64,000 nt of DNA from Spirochaetota bacterium (GCA_023398165.1 JAEWSQ010000021.1:62001-126000); one strand, 5' to 3'. Shown: positions 39,345-48,409, numbered from the stretch's first letter. Translations and numbers: made by a program. Notes: a model not told the origin generated them from the sequence alone.

Positions 39345-41090
39345 ATGGTAAACGTTAACATAAACGGTAAGGATGTTCAGGTCGAAGAAGGAACCAGCAT
39401 TCTTAACGCAGCAAAAAAGCTGAATATAAATATACCAAGCCTTTGCTACAATCCGGATCTTCCGGCCTGGGCTTCATGCGGTATCTGCATTGTACGCCTG
39501 GCAGGAACACCGAAAATGCTCAGGGCATGCTGCACTGCAGTGTCTGAGGGAATGAAGCTTATTACTCACGATCCTGAAATTAACAAGGCAAGAAAAACAG
39601 TTCTCGAGCTGATCCTTTCAAACCACCCCGCTGATTGTCTTCAATGCAATAGAAGCGGACAGTGCGAACTTCAGAATATGGCTGCCGATTTCGGTCTTCG
39701 CCAGAAACCGCGCTTTAGAAAAATCTTAAAAGATCAGCCGGTCGATGATTCATACGAAGTAATCGTTTTTGACCGCGACAAGTGTATTAACTGCGGCCGC
39801 TGCGTTGAAGCATGCCAGCTCATGCAGAATGTATGGGCTCTCGAATACACCGGACGCGGCGATAAAACCGTTATCGGTCCTGTAGCAGGTGCAAACCTTG
39901 CAGAAAGCCCCTGTGTACGATGCGGCCAGTGCGCTGCTCACTGCCCTGTTGGAGCAATTACCACACACAACCCGCTTGAAGAAATATTTGAAAAACTTGC
40001 CAACCCCGAAATTGTGTCTGCGGTTCAAATTGCTCCTTCCGTCCGTGCAGCCCTCGGCGAGGAATTCGGTCTTCCCGTTGGTGCAATTAGTACCGGGAAA
40101 ATCTACACAGCACTGCGCATGATTGGATTTAAGCACGTTTTCGACACAAACTTCTCTGCTGACCTTACAATTATGGAAGAAGGAACTGAACTTGTAACAC
40201 GTCTTACAAAGGGCGGTCCCCTTCCCATGTTTACCAGCTGCTGCCCTGGATGGGTCGATTATGCAGAAAAGAACTATCATGATTACCTTCCCAACCTTTC
40301 AACAGCAAAGAGTCCCCAGCAGATGCAGGGTGCAATTACAAAAACCTATTTTGCTGACATCATAGGTGCAAAACCGGAAAAGATTTACTCTGTATCCATA
40401 ATGCCCTGTACTGCAAAAGCATATGAGGCACGCAGAGATAAGACAATGCAGTCTTCCGGCGCACAGGATGTCGACAAGGTATTAACAACAAGAGAATTTG
40501 CAGCTCTTATACGGCTTGCAGGAATTGATTTTGCTAAGCTTGAAGAAACTCAGGCAGACAGCCCGATCGGACCATACTCCGGAGCTGGTACAATTTTCGG
40601 TGCCACAGGCGGTGTTATGGAAGCGGCGGTAAGAACTGCATACAAACTTGTTGTCGGAAAAGAACTTGGAAACCTTGATTACACTGCAGCACGCGGACTC
40701 GAAAACGTGAAGACTGCAGAAGTTGATCTCAATGGAACAAAAGTAAGACTCTGCATTATTCATCAGCTTTCAAGTGTTGAGCCTGTTATGGCAGAAATCC
40801 GTAAAGCACGTGATGAAGGCAAAGAACCGCCGTACCACTTCGTTGAGGTAATGGCATGCCGCGGCGGTTGTGTCGCAGGCGGCGGTCAGCCTTACGGTGT
40901 TACCGATGAAATCCGCAAGCAGAGAGCTGCAGCCCTCTATTCTGATGATAAGAATTGTGAAATCAGAACTTCACATCAGAATCCCTTAATCACTAAAATT
41001 TATAAGGATTACTTCGGTCAGCCGAACAGCGAAAAAGCTCATCACCTGCTTCACACGCATTATGTAAAACGTTCTTTATATAAGGACTAA
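39345..41090 (+). CDS. hydA: Catalytic [FeFe]-hydrogenase subunit
   Basis: 581 residues, M3-type layout. N-terminal 2Fe-2S ferredoxin (CYNPDLPAWASCGICIV; LRACCT), the His-ligated cluster (HPADCLQCNRSGQCELQ), two 4Fe-4S sites (CINCGRCVEACQ; CVRCGQCAAHCPVGA), then the H-cluster domain: L1 FTSCCPGWVDY, L2 IMPCTAKAYEA, L3 EVMACRGGCVAGGGQP, and a C-terminal small-subunit-like segment. All four H-cluster Cys are present. L3 has Arg (MACRGGC) where Pro is common. Maturases HydE, HydF and HydG are not in the window. AAGGAG before the ATG. Ends about 50 bp before the operon terminator. Confidence 0.94.
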   Translation: MVNVNINGKDVQVEEGTSILNAAKKLNINIPSLCYNPDLPAWASCGICIVRLAGTPKMLRACCTAVSEGMKLITHDPEINKARKTVLELILSNHPADCLQCNRSGQCELQNMAADFGLRQKPRFRKILKDQPVDDSYEVIVFDRDKCINCGRCVEACQLMQNVWALEYTGRGDKTVIGPVAGANLAESPCVRCGQCAAHCPVGAITTHNPLEEIFEKLANPEIVSAVQIAPSVRAALGEEFGLPVGAISTGKIYTALRMIGFKHVFDTNFSADLTIMEEGTELVTRLTKGGPLPMFTSCCPGWVDYAEKNYHDYLPNLSTAKSPQQMQGAITKTYFADIIGAKPEKIYSVSIMPCTAKAYEARRDKTMQSSGAQDVDKVLTTREFAALIRLAGIDFAKLEETQADSPIGPYSGAGTIFGATGGVMEAAVRTAYKLVVGKELGNLDYTAARGLENVKTAEVDLNGTKVRLCIIHQLSSVEPVMAEIRKARDEGKEPPYHFVEVMACRGGCVAGGGQPYGVTDEIRKQRAAALYSDDKNCEIRTSHQNPLITKIYKDYFGQPNSEKAHHLLHTHYVKRSLYKD

Positions 41091-41137
41091 TAATCTCTTC
41101 TGAAAAAGCATTAAAAAAAATCTTTTTCAGAAAGTAA

Positions 41138-41174
41138 AAACTGCCCGGCAGTAGCTCTGCCGGGCAGTTTTTTT
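41138..41174 (+). terminator. Strong intrinsic terminator of the hydrogenase operon
   Basis: Perfect 13-bp stem AAACTGCCCGGCA/TGCCGGGCAGTTT with a 7-nt loop and a T-run. A second weaker stem (CTGAAAAAG/CTTTTTCAG) lies about 10 nt upstream. Confidence 0.93.
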
Positions 41175-41187
41175 AAAGGAATACTGC

Positions 41188-41397
41188 ATGGGAGAATTGG
41201 ATTTGGATGAGAGAATAATTAGAATAGAAACAAAACTCTCTTTTTTAGAGGATTTCATTATTCAGCTTCAGGAAGTATCCGTGGAGCAGGGTAAGGAAAT
41301 AGACATGTTGAAAAAAGAAAACAGAAAAATTCAGGCAAAGATTAAGGAAATGACCGACAACGAAGAGCTTTTGAATCAGAAACCGCCGCATTATTGA
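41188..41397 (+). CDS. slyX: SlyX-like small coiled-coil protein
   Basis: 69 residues in the SlyX pattern: ERIIRIETKLSFLEDFII, then a heptad-rich helix (QEVSVEQGKEIDMLKKENRK) and a proline-rich C-terminus (NQKPPHY), as in SlyX (ending PPPHY). Its role is poorly known. The ATG follows the hydrogenase terminator, with AAAGGAA 7 nt upstream; transcription could be read-through or from its own promoter, which was not recognised. The 3' end overlaps the convergent kinase gene by 7 bp. Confidence 0.75.
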   Translation: MGELDLDERIIRIETKLSFLEDFIIQLQEVSVEQGKEIDMLKKENRKIQAKIKEMTDNEELLNQKPPHY

Positions 41398-43535
41398 GTC
41401 GTTTCTCTAAGTGGAATAGTTATTTTAATGCTTGTTCCCTTTCCGCTCTCGGATTTCCATGTATAGCCTGCATCAATTTGATGCGCCCTATACTCCATAG
41501 ATTTGAGGCCCATTCCGCTGCCGAGAGCCTGTCTTTTTTGAGCCTTACTGTTTGGAGCAATGCTTTTTTCAATTTTTCCTGTACCGTTATCTTCTAGGGA
41601 AAAAGTAACTGTGTCAGCAGTACAAAGGGCGCTGAGTTTGACATATGAAGCTTTTGAATGCTTTATAACATTCTGCATGCCTTCCTGAATAATCCTGAAA
41701 ATATTCATTTTCTGTGCAACAGTAAGCTGAATTTCAGAATCAATTTTCCATACATATTCACAAACACAGCCTGTTTGCTTTTGAACGTTCATGCATAGAC
41801 TTTCAAGAGCCTCCTGCAGACCGAGTGTATCGAGCTCAAGGGGAAAAAAGTCATGGGCATACTGCCGAGTTCTAGTTAATGTCTCATCGATCATTGAGGA
41901 TAGGTCCTTAAGCACCGGCTCCCCTGCCGATTTCATACTGGAACAAAACATGGAAATTCCGGCAAGACGCTGGCAGATGTCATCATGCAAATCCAAAGAA
42001 AACCGTAGTCTTTCCATCTCGCTGATCTTTAAAACTTCGGCTTCCACCGCAATTCTCTTATCAGCCTCTTTTTTTAATTCTTTATTTGCTTTTAATAGAT
42101 CGCTTGTTCTTTTTGCCACCTCGGCCTCAAGCTGTTTGGCTCTGTCCTTTTCCTTATCCAGGACTTGTATAAGTCTTATTGCATTCTGTATGAGACGAGC
42201 GGCATTACATATATGAGGCTGAACAATGTCATCAGCTTCGTAGACAAGAATTCCAAGTGGAACATCGCCTGCAGTAAGATGAAGGAGACAGTGTGAAAAA
42301 GGTTTTGTGTGCTTTCTGGAAAAAAGAGAATCAAAAAAATCTTTAAGATCATGTAAACGGGGTGTGTCGCCGGAAATAATTTCTGTCCCCTCGTAGCGCT
42401 CATAAAGAAGATAAGCCTTATTTGTGTCAACATTCTGCGCTTGAGGATACATAAAAAAATAACACAAAGATATTTCCATCTTCTCCAGAAAATCCTGCAG
42501 ACAGAAAACCAGTTCCCTAACAGAATAGGCAGAATTGAGCTGCTGTGCCAGAATACTGACATGTTTAAGATACTCTTCGGATTTTATTTCCCGTGTATAA
42601 ATCTGAAGCATTTTTTCCTTAAAATCTCTTGAAGAATTTAATCCTTCAAAAGAATCTGTATTGGAATCCTCAAGAATAAAACGGTTACACCCGCATGAAT
42701 TACGTATAACCACCTCCGTATTCACTAATTGAACCCGTGGAACAGATTCATTGCGGTAAAAATCATGAAGTGTCTGAACACTCATTTCTCCAAGTAAATC
42801 GAGAGGCTGTTTAACCGTAGTAAGGGGGGGAATTTCCATTTGAGCCTGCGGAATATCGTCAAATCCTGTCACTGCACAATTTTTCCATGCTGCATTATTT
42901 ATTGATCTGAGGCATTTTAAAACACCAATAGCCATACTGTCATTTGCGGTAACAACAACATCCACGGGATTTACCTCATGAGAACGTATATACAGTTTCA
43001 TAGCCTGAATGGCTGACATCTCGAGAAAATCGCAGTTCACAATTTCGAATTCAATATCTTTAAACTGATACAGATACTTCTGCATTGATTTGTTAAACAC
43101 ATGTTCCCTGATAATATTATCTCTATGAGTTGTAGGTCCGCCCATGAATAAGAATTTTCTATAACCGTGATCGAGGACTAGATGATTAAGAATTGTCTCC
43201 ATGGAATAGCGGTTTCTTATGAGCAGAGAGGGAAATGTATTCAGTCTTTTACCAATAGAAACACAGGGAATATTGTTGAACATTTTAATAATTCTCTCGG
43301 GAAGATCAAATTCAATATCCAGCACAATAACAGAGGAAAGAAGCAGAACACCGTCAACAGACAAAAATCGTATTGAAGGGAAAAGGTTTTTTTGAGAAAG
43401 TGTTGCCTGCTCAATAGTTTCATTTTGAATGCAGATCAGATCTATTCCCATCAATGCAGCCTGGGTTCTCACCCCTCTATATACACTAATCTGATACTGT
43501 TCATCAAGGTTTCTGACGTATAATGCAATTCTCAT
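41391..43535 (-). CDS. Soluble histidine kinase with LacI-type sugar-sensor domain
   Basis: 714 residues with no membrane segment or helix-turn-helix. Residues 1-300 are a LacI/GalR-type periplasmic-binding fold (ALYVRNLDEQYQ; VDVVVTANDSMAIGVLKCL; AVTGFDDIPQAQMEIPPL; VIRNSCGC). A middle region of about 130 residues (GAF-like, inferred) and a coiled coil (LEAEVAKRTSDLLKANKEL) lead to a NarL-class dimerisation helix (LRFSLDLHDDICQRL, His517) and GHKL ATPase (N-box IIQEGMQNVIKHSKA; SLEDNGTGK; GSGMGLKSMEYRA). It should bind a cytoplasmic small molecule, probably a sugar or sugar-like metabolite, and phosphorylate the divergent response regulator. The -10 ends 6 nt before the ATG. Confidence 0.85.
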   Translation of the reverse strand: MRIALYVRNLDEQYQISVYRGVRTQAALMGIDLICIQNETIEQATLSQKNLFPSIRFLSVDGVLLLSSVIVLDIEFDLPERIIKMFNNIPCVSIGKRLNTFPSLLIRNRYSMETILNHLVLDHGYRKFLFMGGPTTHRDNIIREHVFNKSMQKYLYQFKDIEFEIVNCDFLEMSAIQAMKLYIRSHEVNPVDVVVTANDSMAIGVLKCLRSINNAAWKNCAVTGFDDIPQAQMEIPPLTTVKQPLDLLGEMSVQTLHDFYRNESVPRVQLVNTEVVIRNSCGCNRFILEDSNTDSFEGLNSSRDFKEKMLQIYTREIKSEEYLKHVSILAQQLNSAYSVRELVFCLQDFLEKMEISLCYFFMYPQAQNVDTNKAYLLYERYEGTEIISGDTPRLHDLKDFFDSLFSRKHTKPFSHCLLHLTAGDVPLGILVYEADDIVQPHICNAARLIQNAIRLIQVLDKEKDRAKQLEAEVAKRTSDLLKANKELKKEADKRIAVEAEVLKISEMERLRFSLDLHDDICQRLAGISMFCSSMKSAGEPVLKDLSSMIDETLTRTRQYAHDFFPLELDTLGLQEALESLCMNVQKQTGCVCEYVWKIDSEIQLTVAQKMNIFRIIQEGMQNVIKHSKASYVKLSALCTADTVTFSLEDNGTGKIEKSIAPNSKAQKRQALGSGMGLKSMEYRAHQIDAGYTWKSESGKGTSIKITIPLRETTQ

Positions 43536-43541
43536 CAGCTG

Positions 43542-43550
43542 ATTATATCA
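43542..43550 (-). promoter_or_regulatory. Extended -10 for leaderless kinase transcript
   Basis: TGA-TATAAT on the minus strand (TATAAT 43542-43547), 6 nt before the ATG at 43533-43535. Confidence 0.6.
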
Positions 43551-43584
43551 TATAAAAGATCAGTAATACAGACGATTTTAAGTA

Positions 43585-43613
43585 TTTACATAAAAGTATA
43601 TTTCCCTTACAAT
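43585..43613 (+). promoter_or_regulatory. Promoter of the response-regulator gene
   Basis: TTTACA (43585-43590), 17 bp, TACAAT (43608-43613), leader of about 24 nt with AGGAGCGG before the GTG at 43644. Confidence 0.62.
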
Positions 43614-43643
43614 GAGTATATTTTATTTTTCAGGAGCGGCTTT

Positions 43644-44306
43644 GTGGAAACAACAGTCATTTTAATTGAAGATCATCCTCTTTTTTCCAAAGGGTTACTT
43701 CAGCTTATAGAAAGCGAAAAAGGGTTTGTTGTTGTCGGAGAAGCAAGAAACGGAGAAGAAGCTTTAGCAGTTATCAGAGAAAAAAAACCGCAATTTGCTA
43801 TTGTTGATTTAAACCTTGGCGACGAGGATGGTCTTGAAATAATTAAGATTATAAAACAGGATAACCCCTCAATCTTTGTTCTTGTTCTTTCCATGTTTGA
43901 TGAACGGTATTATGCCGAAAGAGCATTAAAAGCCGGAGCACAGGGCTATATTATGAAGGAGGAGGCTCCTCATAAAGTTATTGATGCAATAAAGACAATA
44001 CTGTCCGGGAAAATCTGGCTTAGTGAAAACGAGCGGGAGCATCTTTATGAATATATTTCAGGAACTTCAGTTAAAGAAACTGATAAATGGTGCGCCAGTA
44101 TTAATACGCTGTCGAACAGGCAGCTTCAGATTTTCAACATGATAGGCAAAGGACTTGGAACAATAGAAATCGCAAATAAACTGAGTTTAAGCACTAAAAC
44201 CATCGATGCGCATAAAGAGCATATTAAACAGAAACTCCACTGCAACTCATCCCAGGAATTAAGACAGCTTGCAGTTGAATGCAACAGCCGTCTCATATCT
44301 AAATAA
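43644..44306 (+). CDS. NarL/LuxR-family response regulator
   Basis: 220 residues. Receiver domain with acidic pocket (IEDHP), phospho-acceptor Asp55 (FAIVDLNLGDEDG), and Lys (YIMKEEA). C-terminal LuxR helix-turn-helix (LSNRQLQIFNMIGKGLGTIEIA; LSLSTKTIDAHKEHIKQKL). GTG start with AGGAGCGG. Divergent from the LacI-fold kinase, so they form a two-component pair. The sites it binds are unknown, perhaps in the shared intergenic region. Confidence 0.88.
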   Translation: METTVILIEDHPLFSKGLLQLIESEKGFVVVGEARNGEEALAVIREKKPQFAIVDLNLGDEDGLEIIKIIKQDNPSIFVLVLSMFDERYYAERALKAGAQGYIMKEEAPHKVIDAIKTILSGKIWLSENEREHLYEYISGTSVKETDKWCASINTLSNRQLQIFNMIGKGLGTIEIANKLSLSTKTIDAHKEHIKQKLHCNSSQELRQLAVECNSRLISK

Positions 44307-44309
44307 ATT

Positions 44310-45128
44310 CTATTCCTTATCCGGATACTGTACAACTATCCGGGTATAGGGAATACTGATGCCCTCTTCATCGAAGATTTTTTTAATACCTATGTACAGT
44401 TCGTTTTTTATCTCCAAAAAGTTTTCGTTTTTAAACCAGACGCCGAGCACCGCAGTTATTCCCGATGATCCGAACTCATCAAAGAAAACCACAGGAACGG
44501 GATCTTTTAAAGCAGAGGGACAGAGGGAAGCAGCAGCGGTAAGGATTTTCATAACCTTATCTAAATCCTCTTTATAGTCCACTTGAACCCGTACTGTCAT
44601 GCGGCGCTGAGGGAAGTATGTTGCATTCACAAGATTGGATTTTATTATAGTCTCATTGGGAATTCTGACAACCTGATTATCAGGTGTAATAATTTTTACA
44701 GATAGAAGATCCACAGAATCAACCTTACCTGATAAACCTTCAACGGTTATAAAGTCCCCAATTTTAAATGCCTTTTCGCTTAATACAAAAAAACCCGATA
44801 TTATATTGCTGAACGAAGTTTGGGCTGCAAAACCGATAGCGACGCCTGCAATACCTGCAGCGCCGAGAAGAGTCGTCAGTTTTATTCCGAATAAATTAAG
44901 AAGCGTAAAAAGTATTATTGTATAAAACGTATACTTTACAATTTTATCGGCAACGGCCTGCGTCTGCTTGCTGAATTTTTTTCCGGTAACTGCATGAACA
45001 TATTTTTTAATTACAGCATACAAAATAAAAGCTATTATAAACCCTATTGTATACCCCACAATGGGCAGCGTATTTTTCAAAGAAAAAAATGCTACTATCT
45101 TTTCCCACATCTTTGTTAATTCATTCAT
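44310..45128 (-). CDS. Small-conductance mechanosensitive channel (MscS family)
   Basis: 272 residues. Three N-terminal hydrophobic segments (TIGFIIAFILYAVI; YTFYTIILFTLLNLFGI; pore helix GAAGIAGVAIGFAAQTSFSNII, with the Gly/Ala pattern of MscS TM3), then the beta domain (GDFITVEGLSGKVDSVDLLSVKI, RIPNETIIKSNLVNATYF) and the alpha/beta C-terminus. It opens in response to membrane tension. Start at 45126-45128 with GGAGTGG; it overlaps the nth stop by 8 bp, indicating coupling. Confidence 0.87.
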   Translation of the reverse strand: MNELTKMWEKIVAFFSLKNTLPIVGYTIGFIIAFILYAVIKKYVHAVTGKKFSKQTQAVADKIVKYTFYTIILFTLLNLFGIKLTTLLGAAGIAGVAIGFAAQTSFSNIISGFFVLSEKAFKIGDFITVEGLSGKVDSVDLLSVKIITPDNQVVRIPNETIIKSNLVNATYFPQRRMTVRVQVDYKEDLDKVMKILTAAASLCPSALKDPVPVVFFDEFGSSGITAVLGVWFKNENFLEIKNELYIGIKKIFDEEGISIPYTRIVVQYPDKE

Positions 45129-45771
45129 GCTTTTCCACTCCGTTCTTTTTACAATATGATGATATACTGCAGGTGCTGCACAATGGTTTTCGTGCTGTAC
45201 ACACATACCTTCCGTGCAGTACCAGCCAGTGATGAGCGTGAGTTAAGTAATGTTGAGGTATCTTAGAGAGAAGCTCATTTTCAATTTCCCTCGGTGTTGT
45301 CTTGTCCGACAAACCTATACGCGGAGCAATCCGCAACAGATGCGTATCCACAGGCATTGTAAGTTCGCCTGCAAGAACATTCAGTATGACATTTGCCGTT
45401 TTACGTCCGACTCCGGGCAGGCTTTCAAGCGAAGCTCTATTCAAAGGAACTTTTGAATTGTATTTTTCTATCAGCATTCTGCACAGTTCAATAACGTGCC
45501 TTGCTTTTACCCGGTACAAGCCGATTGTTTTTATATAGTTCCTTAAACCCTCTTCACCGAGGGCTACAATTTTTTCAGGGGTATCCGCCTGAGCGTACAG
45601 TGGAGCAGTTGCCTTATTAACACTCTTGTCGGTCGTCTGGGCAGATAATACAACCGAAACTAAAAGGGTAAAATTATTGGGGGCAATGAGTTCTGTCTTC
45701 GGTTCAGGATTAATCGATTTAAATATACTGAAGACTGAATCTATTTCCCCTTCTGTAAGCAGCTCTATCAT
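45121..45771 (-). CDS. nth: Endonuclease III
   Basis: 216 residues, HhH-GPD base-excision glycosylase/lyase. The HhH loop and catalytic Lys are in LESLPGVGRKTANVILN, the catalytic Asp in PVDTHLLRIAPRIGL, and the C-terminal 4Fe-4S ligands in CTARKPLCSTCSISSYC. It removes oxidised pyrimidines such as thymine glycol from DNA. Full-length; 16 bp downstream of metK and overlapping the mechanosensitive channel gene. Confidence 0.92.
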   Translation of the reverse strand: MIELLTEGEIDSVFSIFKSINPEPKTELIAPNNFTLLVSVVLSAQTTDKSVNKATAPLYAQADTPEKIVALGEEGLRNYIKTIGLYRVKARHVIELCRMLIEKYNSKVPLNRASLESLPGVGRKTANVILNVLAGELTMPVDTHLLRIAPRIGLSDKTTPREIENELLSKIPQHYLTHAHHWLVLHGRYVCTARKPLCSTCSISSYCKKNGVEKHE

Positions 45772-45787
45772 AGGTCGTAAAAAACGG

Positions 45788-46957
45788 TTAACGGACAGCT
45801 TTTTTCAAAGCATCCACCATGTTCAGCTGCTCCCAGGGGAAACAGTCCCTTCCGAAATGTCCGTATGCTGCAGTCTGCTGATATATTGGTCTTTTTAAAT
45901 CAAGCGTCTTTACAATTCCTGCAGGAGTACAGTCAAAAACTCTTTTTACCGCATCCGAGATTTTCTCATCGGGAACACTGCCGGTGTCAAAAGTATCTAT
46001 CATTATTGATACAGGGAAAGGAACGCCAATTGCATAGGCAAGCTGAACTTCGCACCGCTCAGCAAGCCCGGAGGCCACAACATGTTTTGCTATGTAGCGG
46101 GCCATATACGCGGCAGAACGGTCAACCTTGGAAGGATCCTTGCCGGAGAAAGCCCCGCCCCCGTGACGGCCCATACCGCCGTAGGTATCAACAATAATTT
46201 TCCGTCCGGTTAAACCGGTGTCGCCGAATGGTCCGCCTATAACAAAGCGCCCTGTAGGATTTATAAAATACTTCGTTTTTGCATCGAGCAGACCGGTTGA
46301 GCCGAGAACAGGCTTAATAATGCTTTCAATAATACCTTCTTTCAGGTCATTGTAGCTGATATCTGGATCATGCTGATGTGAAATAACAACGGTATCAAGA
46401 TGTACCGGTTTATGTCCTTCATATTCAATCGTCACCTGGCTTTTAGCATCCGGCCGAAGCCATTTCATTGCCCCGCTTTTGCGCAGTTCACTCGCTTTCC
46501 GGAGAAGATTATGAGCATACATGATTGGAGAAGGCATAAGCTCCGGAGTCTCAGCACAGGCAAAACCGAACATCATTCCCTGATCGCCTGCACCCTGCTG
46601 TCCCTCGAATTCCTTTAAGCCGTTTCCGGCAACACCCTGGTTAATATCGGGCGACTGGGCATGAATCATATTAAGAACTGCCATCGAATCGCAGTCAAGG
46701 CCGTAATCTGAATCAGTATATCCAATATCCCGTGCTATATTCCGTGCAGTCTGCTGAACATCAACAAATGTGTTGGTAGTAATTTCTCCTCCCACAAGAA
46801 CAAGAGCCGTGGAAGCAAAAGTTTCACAAGCTACATGACTTTCCGGGTCATCGGATAAGCAGGCATCGAGTACAGCATCTGAAATTTGATCGCAAAGTTT
46901 ATCGGGATGCCCTTCTCCCACAGATTCTGATGTGAATAAATAGCGTTTATTGTTCAT
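45788..46957 (-). CDS. metK: S-adenosylmethionine synthetase
   Basis: 389 residues. Family motifs: FTSESVGEGHPDKLCDQISD, GAGDQGMMFGFA, GRFVIGGPFGDTGLTGRKI, GGGAFSGKDPSKVDRSAAY. It makes SAM from methionine and ATP. Shine-Dalgarno AAGGAT about 8 nt upstream. Divergent from the CBM48 gene, with a short intergenic region and no SAM riboswitch visible. nth follows on the same strand. Confidence 0.95.
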   Translation of the reverse strand: MNNKRYLFTSESVGEGHPDKLCDQISDAVLDACLSDDPESHVACETFASTALVLVGGEITTNTFVDVQQTARNIARDIGYTDSDYGLDCDSMAVLNMIHAQSPDINQGVAGNGLKEFEGQQGAGDQGMMFGFACAETPELMPSPIMYAHNLLRKASELRKSGAMKWLRPDAKSQVTIEYEGHKPVHLDTVVISHQHDPDISYNDLKEGIIESIIKPVLGSTGLLDAKTKYFINPTGRFVIGGPFGDTGLTGRKIIVDTYGGMGRHGGGAFSGKDPSKVDRSAAYMARYIAKHVVASGLAERCEVQLAYAIGVPFPVSIMIDTFDTGSVPDEKISDAVKRVFDCTPAGIVKTLDLKRPIYQQTAAYGHFGRDCFPWEQLNMVDALKKAVR

Positions 46958-47061
46958 GACAAATATCCTTAATTAATTTTGGTATTCTGCACTACCCAGA
47001 ATTCGCATAATATAGTATACTGTTATAACCTGATTGACAAGTAGGGCTAAAGGGGGAACTA

Positions 47062-47370
47062 ATGGCCTTGTACAAAAAATATAATAAGACTCAAAAAACC
47101 TGTATTGTAACCTTTGAACTTTCGGCAGAAGCCGCTAAGGGAGCAGAAAAGGTTTGGATAGCAGGGGATTTTAACAGCTGGAGCAGCATAGATACTCCAA
47201 TGAAGAAACAGAAAGACGGTTCATTCAGTATAAAAATTACCCTCGAGACAGGAAAAGAATATCAATTCAGGTACCTTGTCGACGGGAAACGGTGGGAAAA
47301 CGACTGGAATGCAGATAAATATGTTCCCGCTCCATTTTCATTTACCGATAATTCTGTGGTTATTGTCTAA
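47062..47370 (+). CDS. Stand-alone CBM48-like glycogen-binding protein
   Basis: 102 residues. Beta-sandwich of the CBM48 / isoamylase early-set type: CIVTFELSAEAAKGAEKVWI, AGDFNSWSSIDTPMKKQKDG, YQFRYLVDGKRWENDWNAD, as in AMPK-beta and glycogen-branching enzymes. No catalytic domain is attached. The conserved W..W sugar-binding aromatics are present. GGGGGAACTA precedes the ATG. The role may be glycogen binding or regulation of an unlinked enzyme. It ends 5 bp before the convergent apbE stop. Confidence 0.8.
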   Translation: MALYKKYNKTQKTCIVTFELSAEAAKGAEKVWIAGDFNSWSSIDTPMKKQKDGSFSIKITLETGKEYQFRYLVDGKRWENDWNADKYVPAPFSFTDNSVVIV

Positions 47371-47374
47371 CCGG

Positions 47375-48397
47375 CTAACGCATACATATAAAGTCGTCAT
47401 CAAGCATAGATACCGCATTTTTAATACCTTCAGAGGCATACACTTCATGGTCTTCCGTGATGAGTATGCCTTTAATGTTATTTGAGTTTAAATATTCAAG
47501 ACCTTTTTTTTTCCCCAAAGCAAATACCATCGTAGACAGGGCATCTGCAGTCATGGAGGACGAATGTACAATGGTCACTGATACAAGCCCGTTCTGAACC
47601 GGATAACCTGTATTCATATCAAGAATATGATGATACATTACTCCGTCTTTTACGAAGAACCGCTCGTACACCCCTGAGGTTACAATACTCGTACTGTCTG
47701 TTTTTATGCTGATAACCGGACTTGCATTTGAGTCAAAAGGATTTTTTATACCGATATTCCACTGTTCGCCGTTTGCTTTCTCACCGTAGGCATAAATATT
47801 ACCTCCGAGATTAATAATAGCATAGGGAATACCGGCTCCGGAAATTAAACTGATAAGCTCATCTGCTGCCCATCCCTTCGCTATTCCGCCTAAATCAAGG
47901 ATCATACCTTTGTCCGTCAGGTAAACAGATTGTTTCTCTGCATCTAGTTTGACTTTTAAATAATCGGTCTTCTTACGCGCTTCTTCCACCTGAACCGGGG
48001 ACGGAAGAGAATCCTTTATTGAATCAAATGCGGTTATATTCCACAGGGAAACGAGCGAACCCATAACCGGGTTAAAAGCCCCGGAACTCTCCTTTGCAAA
48101 ACCAAGAGAGCTGTCAATCAGATTAAATGTTCCGGCAGTCACCTTGACGGGAAAGTCTCCTGCAGCCTTATTAATGTGTGAAATTTCAGAGGAAGGAATA
48201 GTAACACTGAGCTGTCTTTCGATCTCATCGAGACGTTCAAATAGTTTTTTATACATTTTTTCCGTACCATACTCAAAAAGCTGTATGGTACAGACTGTAT
48301 TAAGCGCCGTTTCTGTTTTACTTGAAACGGGAGAAGGAGCACAGGAAATAAAAAAAGAAATGCAAAAAATGATACAAAAGAACTTCAATTTCCGCAT
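47375..48397 (-). CDS. apbE: FAD:protein FMN transferase, lipoprotein
   Basis: 340 residues with a lipobox (IFCISFFISCAPSP). ApbE motifs: SEISHINKAAG, GAFNPVMGSLVSLWN, GMILDLGGIAKGWAAD, YAIINLGGNIYAYG, SSMTADALSTMVFALG. It attaches FMN covalently to Thr in Rnf/Nqr-type subunits, facing the periplasm. No Rnf gene is seen in the window; the target lies elsewhere. AAGGAAAAAGAG precedes the ATG, 13 bp after aspS on the same strand. Confidence 0.9.
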   Translation of the reverse strand: MRKLKFFCIIFCISFFISCAPSPVSSKTETALNTVCTIQLFEYGTEKMYKKLFERLDEIERQLSVTIPSSEISHINKAAGDFPVKVTAGTFNLIDSSLGFAKESSGAFNPVMGSLVSLWNITAFDSIKDSLPSPVQVEEARKKTDYLKVKLDAEKQSVYLTDKGMILDLGGIAKGWAADELISLISGAGIPYAIINLGGNIYAYGEKANGEQWNIGIKNPFDSNASPVISIKTDSTSIVTSGVYERFFVKDGVMYHHILDMNTGYPVQNGLVSVTIVHSSSMTADALSTMVFALGKKKGLEYLNSNNIKGILITEDHEVYASEGIKNAVSMLDDDFICMR

Positions 48398-48409
48398 TTC
48401 TCTTTTTCC

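Noticed and set aside
39750..40280. Minus-strand 176-aa Cys-rich ORF
   Set aside because: Mirror of the Fe-S-ligand-rich hydA sequence; hydA is unmistakable.
46958..47061. SAM riboswitch upstream of metK
   Set aside because: The region is about 100 bp, divergent, and shows no multi-helix leader or terminator before metK.
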